Of a stretch of DNA of 64,000 nt, positions 36,406 to 45,218 are shown piece after piece; the first letter of the stretch is position 1, and every line of letters starts with the position of its first letter. Source of the stretch: an uncultured Dorea sp. (lineage in GTDB: Bacteria; Bacillota; Clostridia; Lachnospirales; Lachnospiraceae). The position numbers and the translations under genes are program-made. The stretch covers positions 1-64,000 of the forward strand of contig CANTDX010000001.1 of the NCBI GenBank assembly GCA_947652615.1, given 5' to 3'. Under the pieces are notes generated by a model. The model saw nothing but the letters and a program-made list of their open reading frames with translations, was not told where the DNA came from and did no database searches.

Positions 36406-36966
36406 TTATCTCAGTCCCATGATCCGGAACTCTTCCGCTTCCTTCCCAATCTGGCAGAGCAGCCGCTTCATACCTTCCTCCTTCACATTGCCGTCAAGAC
36501 TCATGGTAATCTGCTGTCTTCCGTTCTTAATCTCCAACTGCATCCCGCAGATTCCTACCCGGTTCAGCTTCGCCATATTCACGAAAAGATTCAGATCGCT
36601 GTTCTCTAAGCTGCAGCTAAAACCGATCTCCACATTTCCATGGTCCGCATCTGCCGAAAGCCCCGCCCTATCAAGCGCATCTGCTATAACCTGCTCCTGC
36701 AGACTGCCTAACAGACCATATTCATATCTCCTGCAGACACTCATGAGATGCTTAAGGAATGTTACATACTCCTCACGGATCCCGGCGTCCACGTCCGAAG
36801 AACGCCGTTCGATGACCGCACGCTCCCGTTCCGGCACATACACATCCCCGCCCAAGACAGCCTTCACCTCTGCCACATGCTTTGCGCATTCCATCCTTCT
36901 GATAAATAACGGCTTGATTGCACTGTCAATGGAATCAATCTCTACACGGATTTCCTCTAAAGTCAT
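36406..36966 (-). CDS. Chorismate mutase-domain protein with extra C-terminal domain
   Basis: 186 residues. Residues 1-90 match the AroQ-type all-helical chorismate mutase: EEIRVEIDSIDSAI, FIRRMECAKHVAEVKAVLGG, and VPERERAVIERR, which keep the Arg, Lys and Glu-Arg active-site positions. The last 95 residues (from about 92) look like a small alpha/beta domain with NRVGICGMQLEIKNGRQQI, possibly ACT-like; no prephenate dehydratase or dehydrogenase is attached. It lies 29 bases after sdaAA on the same strand, an unusual partner for serine dehydratase. Reaction: chorismate to prephenate, if active. Confidence 0.82.
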   Translation of the reverse strand: MTLEEIRVEIDSIDSAIKPLFIRRMECAKHVAEVKAVLGGDVYVPERERAVIERRSSDVDAGIREEYVTFLKHLMSVCRRYEYGLLGSLQEQVIADALDRAGLSADADHGNVEIGFSCSLENSDLNLFVNMAKLNRVGICGMQLEIKNGRQQITMSLDGNVKEEGMKRLLCQIGKEAEEFRIMGLR

Positions 36967-36995
36967 ATCTCTTATACTCCTTATCGAATAGCGCT

Positions 36996-37865
36996 CTACA
37001 TATTCATCCGCGCAACAACCTCTGCCGCTCTCAGGCTTCCTGCCACGCCGCCGATCCCGGTCTCGCGCAGGCTTACATCCATCTTATCTCCGACTTCCTT
37101 CATCGCATCGATCACCTGATCCACAGGGATCTGACTCTCTATCCCGGCCAACGCCATATCTGCCGCCGCGATTGCGTTGAACGCTCCTCCAACATTTCTC
37201 TTCACGCACGGAACTTCTACCAGGCCGCCCACCGGATCACAGACCAGTCCCATCAGATTCTTAAGCGCCATCGCACAGGCATGGCCGATCTGGGCCGTAC
37301 TTCCGCCCTTAACATGACAGATCGCAGACGCCGCCATCCCGGAACCGGAACCCACCTCGGCCTGACAACCGCCGGACGCGCCCGCAAGATACGCACGGTT
37401 GGCAATGATCTGCCCGACTCCCGCCGCAACATACAGCGCTTCGATCATCTTCTCTTCCGGAACGTCATACTCTCTGTAATAGGTCACAAGAACTGCCGGC
37501 ATCACTCCGCAGGCTCCCGCCGTCGGCGCCGCAACGATCCTCTTCATACAGGCATTGTTACAGCCCATCTTCAGCGCATTACTCATGACCTTCGCCATAA
37601 AATCACCGCACAGGGTATCGCCTGCCGCCCGGTATGCATCGACCAGTCCTCCCTCTTTGCCCACCATCCGGCTTCTGGACATAAGCTCTGGGTCATAGGC
37701 GTCCAAGCCGTCCAGCATCGCCCGCCACATGCGCTTCATCTCTTTCCAGGAATCCGCTTCCGTCACACCGCGTTCCTCCGCATCCTCAAGCTGTACCGCC
37801 TTCCAGAATTCGATTCCTTCCTTCCCGCACCTTGTCTGTGCTTCTTCCATTGATTGATATGACAT
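36996..37865 (-). CDS. sdaAA: L-serine ammonia-lyase, iron-sulfur-dependent, alpha subunit
   Basis: 289 residues from ATG 37865 (MSYQSMEEAQTRC), behind GAGAGG; a TTG 36 bases earlier directly abuts the sdaAB stop and is less likely. The subunit holds the [4Fe-4S] cluster that acts as Lewis acid: landmarks are RIVAAPTAGACGVMPAVLV, GGCQAEVGSGSGMAAS and CDPVGGLVEVPCVKRN. With the beta subunit encoded just upstream it turns L-serine into pyruvate and ammonia. Confidence 0.95.
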   Translation of the reverse strand: MSYQSMEEAQTRCGKEGIEFWKAVQLEDAEERGVTEADSWKEMKRMWRAMLDGLDAYDPELMSRSRMVGKEGGLVDAYRAAGDTLCGDFMAKVMSNALKMGCNNACMKRIVAAPTAGACGVMPAVLVTYYREYDVPEEKMIEALYVAAGVGQIIANRAYLAGASGGCQAEVGSGSGMAASAICHVKGGSTAQIGHACAMALKNLMGLVCDPVGGLVEVPCVKRNVGGAFNAIAAADMALAGIESQIPVDQVIDAMKEVGDKMDVSLRETGIGGVAGSLRAAEVVARMNM

Positions 37866-37901
37866 ATATTCTATATCCTCTCTTTTCCATTTTCTCGTCA
37901 A

Positions 37902-38564
37902 TTAGTTCGCCAGCAGGAACTTCACCCTGATGATGCCCTTCTTGCTCTCCAGATCCCCCATGGCCTCTCTGGGTACAATCTGATCCGTCTCAACCACCAT
38001 GACCGCATAACCTCCCCGCTTATCGCGGAACACCTGCATGGTAGCGATATTGATCTGCGCATCACTGAGCGCCGCCGCTACCTCCTTGATCCTTCCCGGC
38101 TCGTCCACATTACGGATGATCAGAGTATTGCTCTCTCCGCTGAAATTCACATCAATCCCATCCAGCTTGCAGACCCGGATCCTTCCGCCCCCGATGGAGT
38201 ACGCCTGGATCTTCATGGTATTCACCCCTTCGGCATCCATGATGATCTGTGCCGTGTTCGGATGCGCTTCCTTGATCTCCCTTGGCTCAATGATGAATTC
38301 CATCCCCTCTTCCTTCGCGATCTTGAAGCTGTCCGGAATCCTCATGTCGTCCGGCTTCATTCCCAGAAGCCCCGCGATCAGCGCCTTATCCGTCCCGTGT
38401 CCTTTTCCCGTCGCCGCAAATGAGCCGTGCAGATATACGGCCGCCTTCTCCGGCTGTCTTCCGAAAAGCTGTCTGGCGATCATTCCGATCCTTGCCGCTC
38501 CCGCCGTATGAGAACTGGATGGGCCTACCATAACCGGTCCTAAAATGTCAAATATACTTCCCAT
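37902..38564 (-). CDS. sdaAB: L-serine ammonia-lyase, iron-sulfur-dependent, beta subunit
   Basis: 220 residues. The N-terminal domain GPVMVGPSSSHTAGAARIG holds the catalytic-site loop; a C-terminal ACT domain (TLIIRNVDEPGRIKEVAAAL) is present as in other two-subunit clostridial enzymes. It is the first gene of sdaAB-sdaAA-chorismate mutase. The start at 38564 is ATG; no clear promoter was assigned. Confidence 0.95.
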   Translation of the reverse strand: MGSIFDILGPVMVGPSSSHTAGAARIGMIARQLFGRQPEKAAVYLHGSFAATGKGHGTDKALIAGLLGMKPDDMRIPDSFKIAKEEGMEFIIEPREIKEAHPNTAQIIMDAEGVNTMKIQAYSIGGGRIRVCKLDGIDVNFSGESNTLIIRNVDEPGRIKEVAAALSDAQINIATMQVFRDKRGGYAVMVVETDQIVPREAMGDLESKKGIIRVKFLLAN

Positions 38565-38737
38565 TCTTCTCTTCCTCTTTCTTCTTCATAGTTTGACATG
38601 TATCTTCTTCTATTATACTCGCAGCACCAATTGTTGACAATCTGCAAAGCATAACTTTTTATTATTTTTATATCCATCCGGCATCCATCCGCATACAATG
38701 CAGTAACTACTATAAATATGACAGAGGGACGATTATT

Positions 38738-39691
38738 ATGTATATGATTCTACCTTGTATCCTGTTCCTGCTCATCATCTGTTCCTTTCTGATGATATGG
38801 CGCAGGAAATGCATCACCCGGAAGATCTGCTGTATGCCTATCCCCGAGAAGCTTAAGAAACTAAATGAGCTTACGCATCCTTTCGGCTTCGAATATCTTC
38901 TGTCACAGGACATCTTTACCTCCTGCGAAGATGCCTGGCAGAGAGACTTAGGCTACTGCGGGTTCTACGACCGCCATGCCGCTGCCTTTGGTATGGTGCT
39001 CGACTGTGAAACCATTTACTTTGATTACGAGGGCTGTACCTGGCTCATTGAATTATGGAAGGGGCAATACGGTATCAATATCGGAGCCGAGATCGGAATC
39101 TACCGGGCCGACTCACTTGTTCCCAGGAACCAGCGGCGTTCTACGCTGTTCCACACCGTACCGGACGAAGACCTGCCGTTCTTCGAATATACTCTGTACC
39201 GCGGGGATACTCCCCTCTACCGGATCGCTAAACGTCATTGGTGGCTGACCGGATTCCGTATGGGTGAATACAGCGAACCCGACGATCTCTTCTTAAGAAC
39301 CTCGATCACCTTCCCGTCAACAGAGATGCAGGTCGCATTCGTGAAAGGCCTGATCGACCGCAATTACACGCCCGAAGAGATCTGTATCCACCGTCAGGAG
39401 GTTTCCTTCAGCCTCACTGTGCCGCACACCAGACAGCCCCGGAAAACACGTTCCGTCCGTGCCGCCTACTCCCAGTGGAAGAACCGGATATTCCTCAGGC
39501 TGTACTGCCATGTCACCAAACATTTCTGTCTGACATTGGATAAATTACTGTATCTGTATGAGTACCTGCCGTTCGCATTCCGCCATATGCTGCACATTCG
39601 TTCATCCCGCCGGACACGCCGGCTTAAGTTCCGGCAAGTCAGACACCTGCGCCGCAAGAAATCTGGGAGAGGACACAGACATGTCTGCTGA
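38738..39691 (+). CDS. DUF4474-domain membrane protein
   Basis: 317 residues. One N-terminal membrane helix (about 3-20), then a DUF4474 domain with PFGFEYLLSQDIFTSCEDAW, YFDYEGCTWLIELWKGQYGI and GAEIGIYR; the C-terminal 80 residues are very basic. GAGGGACG precedes the ATG. Its stop overlaps the start of the metallophosphoesterase gene by 11 bases, so the two are made together. DUF4474 proteins have no established function; a lipid or envelope role is a guess. Confidence 0.85.
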   Translation: MYMILPCILFLLIICSFLMIWRRKCITRKICCMPIPEKLKKLNELTHPFGFEYLLSQDIFTSCEDAWQRDLGYCGFYDRHAAAFGMVLDCETIYFDYEGCTWLIELWKGQYGINIGAEIGIYRADSLVPRNQRRSTLFHTVPDEDLPFFEYTLYRGDTPLYRIAKRHWWLTGFRMGEYSEPDDLFLRTSITFPSTEMQVAFVKGLIDRNYTPEEICIHRQEVSFSLTVPHTRQPRKTRSVRAAYSQWKNRIFLRLYCHVTKHFCLTLDKLLYLYEYLPFAFRHMLHIRSSRRTRRLKFRQVRHLRRKKSGRGHRHVC

Positions 39692-40550
39692 CAGTCGGTT
39701 AAACGCCGCCTTCGCACATGCTCCCGCATTTCCCCTCTGCCGCTCCTCCCGCTATGTCCTGTTCAGCGATTGCCACAGAGGATGCGGCACCAATAACGAT
39801 AATTTTCTGAAAAACCAAAACCTGTACTTCGCGGCCCTGCAGCACTATTATAACCGCGGTTTTACCTATATCGAGCTTGGCGACGGCGATGAGCTGTGGG
39901 AGAACCGCTCATTCGAAGCGATAAAAGGAATCCACAACAATACCTTCTGGCTGCTGTCACGTTTCTATCAAGAAGACCGGCTGATCATGCTGTACGGGAA
40001 TCACGATATCGTCAAACGTAAGAAGACATTCGTCCGCCGCTCCTGCTCTTCCTACCTCTGCAGCACCAGCCAGGAACGAGAACTGTTCCCCGGTATCATC
40101 TTCTATCCCGGGGCAGTCCTCAAGAATACCGACTGGGGCAGGGATGTCTACCTGACCCACGGCCACCAGGCCGACTTCTTCAACAGCGTCCTGTGGCGCA
40201 CGTCCCGCTTCCTGGTCAGATACATCTGGAAACCGCTGGAATCTACTGGTTTCCTGGATCCTACCAGCGCCGCGAAGAATAACACGAAGAAGAAGAAGGT
40301 GGAACGTACCCTGACCGAATGGGCCGGGAAGAATGACTGCATCCTGATCACCGGACATACGCACCGTCCGATGCTGGACGAATCCGTCTCCTACTGCAAC
40401 ACCGGGAGCTGCGTGCATCCCCGGTGCATTACCTGCATGGAGCTTGAACAGCTTAAGCTATCGCTGGTCAAATGGACGCTTGGGACACATCCGGACCGGA
40501 CCCTCTATGTGGCGCGCGAGGTGTTGGCCGGTCCGTTCTATCTGAGGTAA
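39681..40550 (+). CDS. Calcineurin-like metallophosphoesterase
   Basis: 289 residues from ATG 39681 (MSADSRLNAAF), behind GGGAGAGG; the longer frame from 39558 lies inside the DUF4474 gene. All five metal-binding blocks can be seen: FSDCHRG (D-x-H), ELGDGDELWE (GD-x-x-D/E), YGNHD, YLTHGHQ and TGHTHRP. The fold hydrolyses phosphodiesters or phosphomonoesters with two metals; UDP-2,3-diacylglucosamine hydrolase-like and Ser/Thr-phosphatase-like members are related. Coupling to a membrane DUF4474 protein suggests an envelope substrate (inference). Confidence 0.9.
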   Translation: MSADSRLNAAFAHAPAFPLCRSSRYVLFSDCHRGCGTNNDNFLKNQNLYFAALQHYYNRGFTYIELGDGDELWENRSFEAIKGIHNNTFWLLSRFYQEDRLIMLYGNHDIVKRKKTFVRRSCSSYLCSTSQERELFPGIIFYPGAVLKNTDWGRDVYLTHGHQADFFNSVLWRTSRFLVRYIWKPLESTGFLDPTSAAKNNTKKKKVERTLTEWAGKNDCILITGHTHRPMLDESVSYCNTGSCVHPRCITCMELEQLKLSLVKWTLGTHPDRTLYVAREVLAGPFYLR

Positions 40551-40578
40551 AGAGCTGTTAAGTCTTCCCGCAAAAATA

Positions 40579-41532
40579 TCATATCAGCCCCATGCTCCTC
40601 AACAGATAGAGCCACCCGGTCAGTGTAAATGCGCTGAATAAGGTTGTCAGCATCACGACACTGGAAGACAGCACACCTTCATGCCCCATATTCTTCGCCA
40701 TCACGAAACAAGTTACCGTGGTGGCCGAACCAAGCATAACCAGGATCGCCACCAGCTCTTCTTCCCGGAACCCCAGCCTTACCGCAGCCGGGAGGAATAC
40801 CGCACAGAATCCGATCAGCTTGATCAATGCCGCCGTAACCGCAGGCTTCACTTCGGCAAATGCTCTGCGAAGATCGAATGCCGCACCCATCGCCATCAAT
40901 CCCATCGGTGTCGTCACTCCCCCGACGCTCGATATCATCTTCCCCATGATCTGCGGTATGGGGAGACGAAGCGCCGACCACAAAAGCCCCGCCGCGATCC
41001 CAAGGATGATCGGATTCGTCACGATTCCCCAAAGCGTCGTCTTCATCACATCCCGGTCAAGGCCCCTCTGCCCCGGCTTGAAAAGCGACAGGACAAGCAC
41101 CGCCATCACATTATACAGCGGAACACTCCCTATGATCATAAGAGGCGCCATCCCCGCCGTCCCGTAGATATTCTGGATAAACGCAATCCCAAGAATCGCC
41201 GCACTGCTCCGGTAAGACGCCTGAATGAATTCCCCCTGAATAGATCTGTCCTTCCACAGAAATGATATGCCCGCCGACACTGCTATGCTGATCACCGTCA
41301 CTCCGAAGCAGAACGATACAAACTTCATATTCCACACCTGGGCAAAATCTACCGCCGCCAGATCCCCGAACAGAAGGACCGGCAGCGGCACCCGGAACAC
41401 GAACCGGTTCATCTTCGATGCAAATTCATCATCCATCCACCCGATCTTATGGAGCAGATATCCCAGAACCATCATCAGGAACACGGGAACCGTCGCATTC
41501 AGGCTGAATATTAAATTCTCCACTATGATCAT
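40579..41532 (-). CDS. AEC-family transporter
   Basis: 317 residues with about ten membrane helices in two inverted halves. Typical pieces are TVPVFLMMVLGYLLHKIGWM at the start, NRFVFRVPLPVLLFGDLA, and MGLMAMGAAFDLRRAF in the second half. Auxin efflux carrier-type proteins in bacteria move organic acids such as malate or malonate. No partner gene indicates the substrate. It converges with the metallophosphoesterase gene. Confidence 0.92.
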   Translation of the reverse strand: MIIVENLIFSLNATVPVFLMMVLGYLLHKIGWMDDEFASKMNRFVFRVPLPVLLFGDLAAVDFAQVWNMKFVSFCFGVTVISIAVSAGISFLWKDRSIQGEFIQASYRSSAAILGIAFIQNIYGTAGMAPLMIIGSVPLYNVMAVLVLSLFKPGQRGLDRDVMKTTLWGIVTNPIILGIAAGLLWSALRLPIPQIMGKMISSVGGVTTPMGLMAMGAAFDLRRAFAEVKPAVTAALIKLIGFCAVFLPAAVRLGFREEELVAILVMLGSATTVTCFVMAKNMGHEGVLSSSVVMLTTLFSAFTLTGWLYLLRSMGLI

Positions 41533-41607
41533 CCCTTCCTGTAGTCTAATGTCTGCATGATATCCGTCAACCGCAGATCGTCATAATTCCTCATACGGCT
41601 GTGCGCA

Positions 41608-42099
41608 TCACGTAATATACTTGCGTATCCTGGCATACGCATGGTAAAGCTCCTCGTAGGTCACCCGGCAGTTTGCCGGACTCGTAGACGGCAGTATGAC
41701 CGCCTCTATCCCTGTCTTCGGATAACAATAGCGCTTATATAACTGCCCAGCCTTCGTTCCCGTCGTATAGACCGCCCGGATATCAGCCTTCTCCAGTATC
41801 CGGCTTAGATCATTGGGCACCGGATTGCGGATACTGCTGTCATCCGCGCCCTCTATCTCACACCCCGCCAGTACATCCCACACTGCGATCTTATTGCGCA
41901 GCGCAAATGCGATCTTATCCTCCCGCGTAACCGGTAAGTCTTCCCCGCACACATCCGACACCACCTTCCAGAAGCGGTTACGCGGATGGCCGTAATAGAA
42001 GCCCGTCTCCCGCGACTTGGGCGAAGGCATGGTACCCAGCATGAGGATGCGCGATTCTTCGTTAAATATTGGGGCAAAATTATGTGTTACTTTCATCAT
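41608..42099 (-). CDS. DNA-deoxyinosine glycosylase (UDG superfamily, family 6)
   Basis: 163 residues from ATG 42099 (MMKVTHNFAP); a TTG at 42111 is less likely. Motif 1 is LGTMPSPKSRETGFYYGHPR and motif 2 is LPSTSPANCR, the pattern of hypoxanthine-DNA glycosylases related to Mug. The enzyme removes deaminated adenine (hypoxanthine) from DNA, starting base-excision repair. No neighbour is linked. No strong ribosome site is visible. Confidence 0.9.
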   Translation of the reverse strand: MMKVTHNFAPIFNEESRILMLGTMPSPKSRETGFYYGHPRNRFWKVVSDVCGEDLPVTREDKIAFALRNKIAVWDVLAGCEIEGADDSSIRNPVPNDLSRILEKADIRAVYTTGTKAGQLYKRYCYPKTGIEAVILPSTSPANCRVTYEELYHAYARIRKYIT

Positions 42100-42332
42100 A
42101 ATGAATACCAATCGTTTCTTAAAAGCTTGCTACTCCCCTTGTGGACAGTATAACAACTTTGGAATGTAGATTCAATGGGAAAATTCTTAGTTCAAGTCCA
42201 CACCTTCACAGCCAAATCTACATAACCGATTCATTATATCCGACTTCATCTAAAAAACTACCGGCTTTTTTCTCAGATCATTTCAGCCAGACCATTGTAA
42301 ATATTTATTTCATGTGAAAAAATAAACTTTCA

Positions 42333-42361
42333 TTGTATATTTCCTCTCCGCGTATTATAAT
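42333..42361 (+). promoter_or_regulatory. hydEGF promoter
   Basis: -35 TTGTAT (42333-42338), 17-base spacer, -10 TATAAT (42356-42361). Transcription would begin near 42368, giving a leader of about 220 bases before hydE. The 220 bases upstream of this promoter (42112-42332) hold nothing recognised. Confidence 0.72.
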
Positions 42362-42366
42362 AAGGA

Positions 42367-42528
42367 AGCACACTAATATGTGCAGCAACAACTGTACTAA
42401 TCACAAAGGGCGACACCTGCGTGAGAAGGCGCACAGATTCCGATTCATGAATGATCAAATATAGGGGTAGGGATATTCTACCCTTTTCGAACCTGACGCC
42501 TGTATGTGTCAGGTCTTTTTTTACCCTG
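42367..42528 (+). promoter_or_regulatory. Structured leader with terminator before hydE (candidate riboswitch/attenuator)
   Basis: Four stems can be drawn: GCACA-TGTGC (42367-42382), TGCG-CGCA around TGAGAAGG (near 42418-42433), GGGTAG-CTACCC (near 42475-42493), and a terminator CCTGAC-GTCAGG (near 42502-42523) followed by TCTTTTTTTACC. The string ACCCTTTTCGAACCTGA before the terminator and the TGAGA in the second loop recall the pyrimidine-sensing half of TPP-type riboswitches, but the pyrophosphate-binding half is missing. A terminator 60 bases ahead of hydE points to transcription attenuation. The ligand is unknown. Confidence 0.6.
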
Positions 42529-42589
42529 ATACCACGGATAACACAATCAACGATCAATCTTCGATCACTGACAAGACATGAGGTGATAT

Positions 42590-43684
42590 ATGAGAAGCAA
42601 CTTCACGATGCCAGATAATCTGAAGCATCTGATTGACAAATTAAACGATACCCGGCAACTGACGAAAGACGAATGGATCCGCCTGATCACCGGGCGCACC
42701 TCTGATCTCGCAGAGTATCTCTTCTCCCTGGCAAGGGAAGAACGGCACCGCCATTACGGGCATGACGTCTATATCCGCGGACTGATCGAATTCACCAATT
42801 ACTGCCGGAACGATTGTCTCTACTGCGGCATCCGCAAGAGCAATTCCCATGCCAGACGCTACCGGCTCTCGGAAGAAGACATTCTCTCCTGCTGCAAGGC
42901 CGGATATGAATTGGGATTCCGTACCTTCGTGCTGCAGGGCGGAGAGGATGCTTATTACACAGATGAGAAAATAGTCTGTCTGATCCGGCGTATCAAGGAG
43001 CGATATCCTGATTGTGCCATTACTCTTTCTATCGGAGAGAAAACTTTTGACAGCTATCAGAAATTCTTCGACGCCGGAGCAGACCGGTATCTTCTGCGGC
43101 ACGAGACTTATAATGCAGAACACTATTCCCGCCTCCATCCGCCGTCCCTCACCGCAGCCCACAGACAGGAATGTCTGTGGAACCTTAAGGAGATCGGCTA
43201 TCAGGCAGGAACCGGGTTCATGGTGGGATCTCCATATCAGACCCCGGAGCATCTGGCAGAAGACATGCTGTTTATCAAGAAACTGAATCCGCAGATGGTC
43301 GGCATCGGACCGTTTATCTCACACCATGACACGCCGTTTGCAGACCAGGAATCCGGCACCCTGGAACTGACCTTGTTCATGCTGGGGCTTCTAAGGCTTA
43401 TGCTGCCGAAAGTCCTGCTGCCGGCAACCACGGCCCTTGGGACAATCCATCCAAGAGGGCGTGAACTTGGTATCCTTGCCGGAGCCAATGTGGTCATGCC
43501 GAACCTGTCCCCAACCGATGTCCGTAAGGATTATCTGCTGTATGACAACAAGATCTGTACCGGAGACGAGGCTGCCGAGTGCAGGAAATGTCTGGAAGAA
43601 CGCATGGAATCTATCGGATATCATGTAGTCACTGCCCGGGGTGACTCCCTGAATATAGAATCTATACAGAACATTGCACAATAG
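42590..43684 (+). CDS. hydE: [FeFe]-hydrogenase H-cluster maturase HydE (radical SAM)
   Basis: 364 residues. Radical SAM motif CRNDCLYC (Cys 72, 76, 79) in a BioB-like barrel; FVLQGGEDAYYTDEKI follows. HydE acts on the cysteine-bound Fe(CO)2(CN) unit made by HydG and helps build the dithiolate-bridged di-iron site of [FeFe]-hydrogenase. GAGGTGATAT precedes the ATG. It leads the hydE-hydG-hydF run. No hydrogenase structural gene is in the window. Confidence 0.94.
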   Translation: MRSNFTMPDNLKHLIDKLNDTRQLTKDEWIRLITGRTSDLAEYLFSLAREERHRHYGHDVYIRGLIEFTNYCRNDCLYCGIRKSNSHARRYRLSEEDILSCCKAGYELGFRTFVLQGGEDAYYTDEKIVCLIRRIKERYPDCAITLSIGEKTFDSYQKFFDAGADRYLLRHETYNAEHYSRLHPPSLTAAHRQECLWNLKEIGYQAGTGFMVGSPYQTPEHLAEDMLFIKKLNPQMVGIGPFISHHDTPFADQESGTLELTLFMLGLLRLMLPKVLLPATTALGTIHPRGRELGILAGANVVMPNLSPTDVRKDYLLYDNKICTGDEAAECRKCLEERMESIGYHVVTARGDSLNIESIQNIAQ

Positions 43685-43744
43685 CCCGATTCAAAAATTT
43701 GCAGCCGCACAGGCTGAAAATATAATAATACCAGGAGGAATTGA

Positions 43745-45169
43745 ATGATGTATGATGTAAACTCAAAAAACCCGGAAGAATTTATCAACCACGAGGAGAT
43801 TCTCGATACCCTTGCCTACGCGGACGAGAACAAGAATAATACCGCACTCATCGAATCTCTGATCGAGAAGGCAGCGCTCAGAAAGGGCTTATCCCACCGG
43901 GAAGCATCCGTCCTTCTCGCCTGCGAGGATGATGCGATGAACCAGAAGATCTTCCGCCTTGCCGAGCAGATCAAGAAAGATTTCTACGGCAACCGGATCG
44001 TTCTCTTTGCACCGCTGTATCTGTCCAACTACTGTATCAACGGATGCACCTATTGTCCTTATCACATGAAAAATAAGCACATTGCCAGAAAGAAGCTGAC
44101 CCAGGAAGAGATCAAGAGAGAAGTCATCGCCCTGCAGGATATGGGACACAAGCGCCTTGCCCTAGAAGCCGGCGAAGACCCGGTGCATAACACCATGGAC
44201 TACTATCTGGACTGCATCAATACCATTTACAGCATCAAGCATAAGAACGGTGCGATCCGCCGGGTAAATATCAACATTGCCGCCACGACCGTCGACAACT
44301 ACCGCCTGCTGAAAGAAGCCGGGATCGGCACATACATCTTGTTCCAGGAGACTTACCACAAGGAAAGCTATCTTACGCTTCATCCGACGGGCCCGAAACA
44401 CGATTATGATTACCATACCACCGCCATGGACCGCGCCATGGAAGGCGGGATTGACGATGTGGGTGTGGGCGTCCTCTTCGGCCTGGACAAATACCGCTAT
44501 GAATTTGCCGGACTTCTGATGCATGCCGAACACTTAGAGGCGGCATTCGGCGTCGGCCCGCACACGATCAGCGTACCGCGCCTGCGCAATGCCGATGATA
44601 TCGACGCAAGCTCATTTTCCAATGGAATCGACGACGATACCTTTGCCAAGATCGTGGCATGTATCCGGATCGCGGTACCTTACACCGGCATGATCATTTC
44701 CACGCGCGAGAGCCAGAAGACGAGAGAACGCGTCCTTCACCTCGGCATTTCCCAGATCAGCGGCGGCTCTAAGACCAGCGTGGGCGGATACTGCGAACCA
44801 GAACCGGAGGATGAGAAATCCGAGCAATTTGACGTGATCGACAACCGTACTCTGGACGAGGTTGTGCGGTGGCTGATGGGGATGGACTACCTTCCAAGCT
44901 TCTGCACCGCATGCTACCGGGAAGGCCGGACCGGCGACCGTTTCATGTCACTTTGCAAGAGCGGACAGATCCAGAACTGCTGCCATCCCAATGCACTGAT
45001 GACTCTGGAAGAATATCTGATGGATTATGCGTCTCCCGCCACGAAAGCGATCGGAGATAAGCTGATCGACAGGGAAGTCTTAAATGTACCGAACGAGAAA
45101 GCTCGTGCAGTTGTACTTGAGAATCTGAAACTGATACGTGAGAATAACAGGAGGGATTTCCGGTTCTGA
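43745..45169 (+). CDS. hydG: [FeFe]-hydrogenase H-cluster maturase HydG (tyrosine lyase)
   Basis: 474 residues, ThiH-like radical SAM enzyme that cuts tyrosine into p-cresol and dehydroglycine, giving CO and cyanide ligands on iron. The SAM cluster is CINGCTYC (Cys 97, 101, 104). The C-terminal extension has the second cluster's cysteines, FCTACYREGRTGDRF and QNCCHPNAL. That extension separates HydG from ThiH. AGGAGG lies before ATG 43745. It is 60 bases after hydE. Confidence 0.96.
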   Translation: MMYDVNSKNPEEFINHEEILDTLAYADENKNNTALIESLIEKAALRKGLSHREASVLLACEDDAMNQKIFRLAEQIKKDFYGNRIVLFAPLYLSNYCINGCTYCPYHMKNKHIARKKLTQEEIKREVIALQDMGHKRLALEAGEDPVHNTMDYYLDCINTIYSIKHKNGAIRRVNINIAATTVDNYRLLKEAGIGTYILFQETYHKESYLTLHPTGPKHDYDYHTTAMDRAMEGGIDDVGVGVLFGLDKYRYEFAGLLMHAEHLEAAFGVGPHTISVPRLRNADDIDASSFSNGIDDDTFAKIVACIRIAVPYTGMIISTRESQKTRERVLHLGISQISGGSKTSVGGYCEPEPEDEKSEQFDVIDNRTLDEVVRWLMGMDYLPSFCTACYREGRTGDRFMSLCKSGQIQNCCHPNALMTLEEYLMDYASPATKAIGDKLIDREVLNVPNEKARAVVLENLKLIRENNRRDFRF

Positions 45170-45218
45170 TATATTGTAACTTCATATTCTGTATGCTAAA
45201 GAAAGGAGACTCTATCCC

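Noticed and set aside
36918..37853. Plus-strand open frame of 311 codons
   Set aside because: Antisense to sdaAA, His/Arg-rich, no ribosome site; sdaAA is certain.
42367..42528. TPP riboswitch before hydE
   Set aside because: The ACCCTTTTCGAACCTGA string fits the 5' half of the TPP consensus, but the following GGATAAT...GCGTAGGGA part is replaced by the terminator and TGAGA is too far away; kept as an unassigned leader.
43745..45169. HydG gene as thiamine enzyme ThiH
   Set aside because: The C-terminal CTAC...QNCC cluster region and the hydE and hydF neighbours identify HydG.
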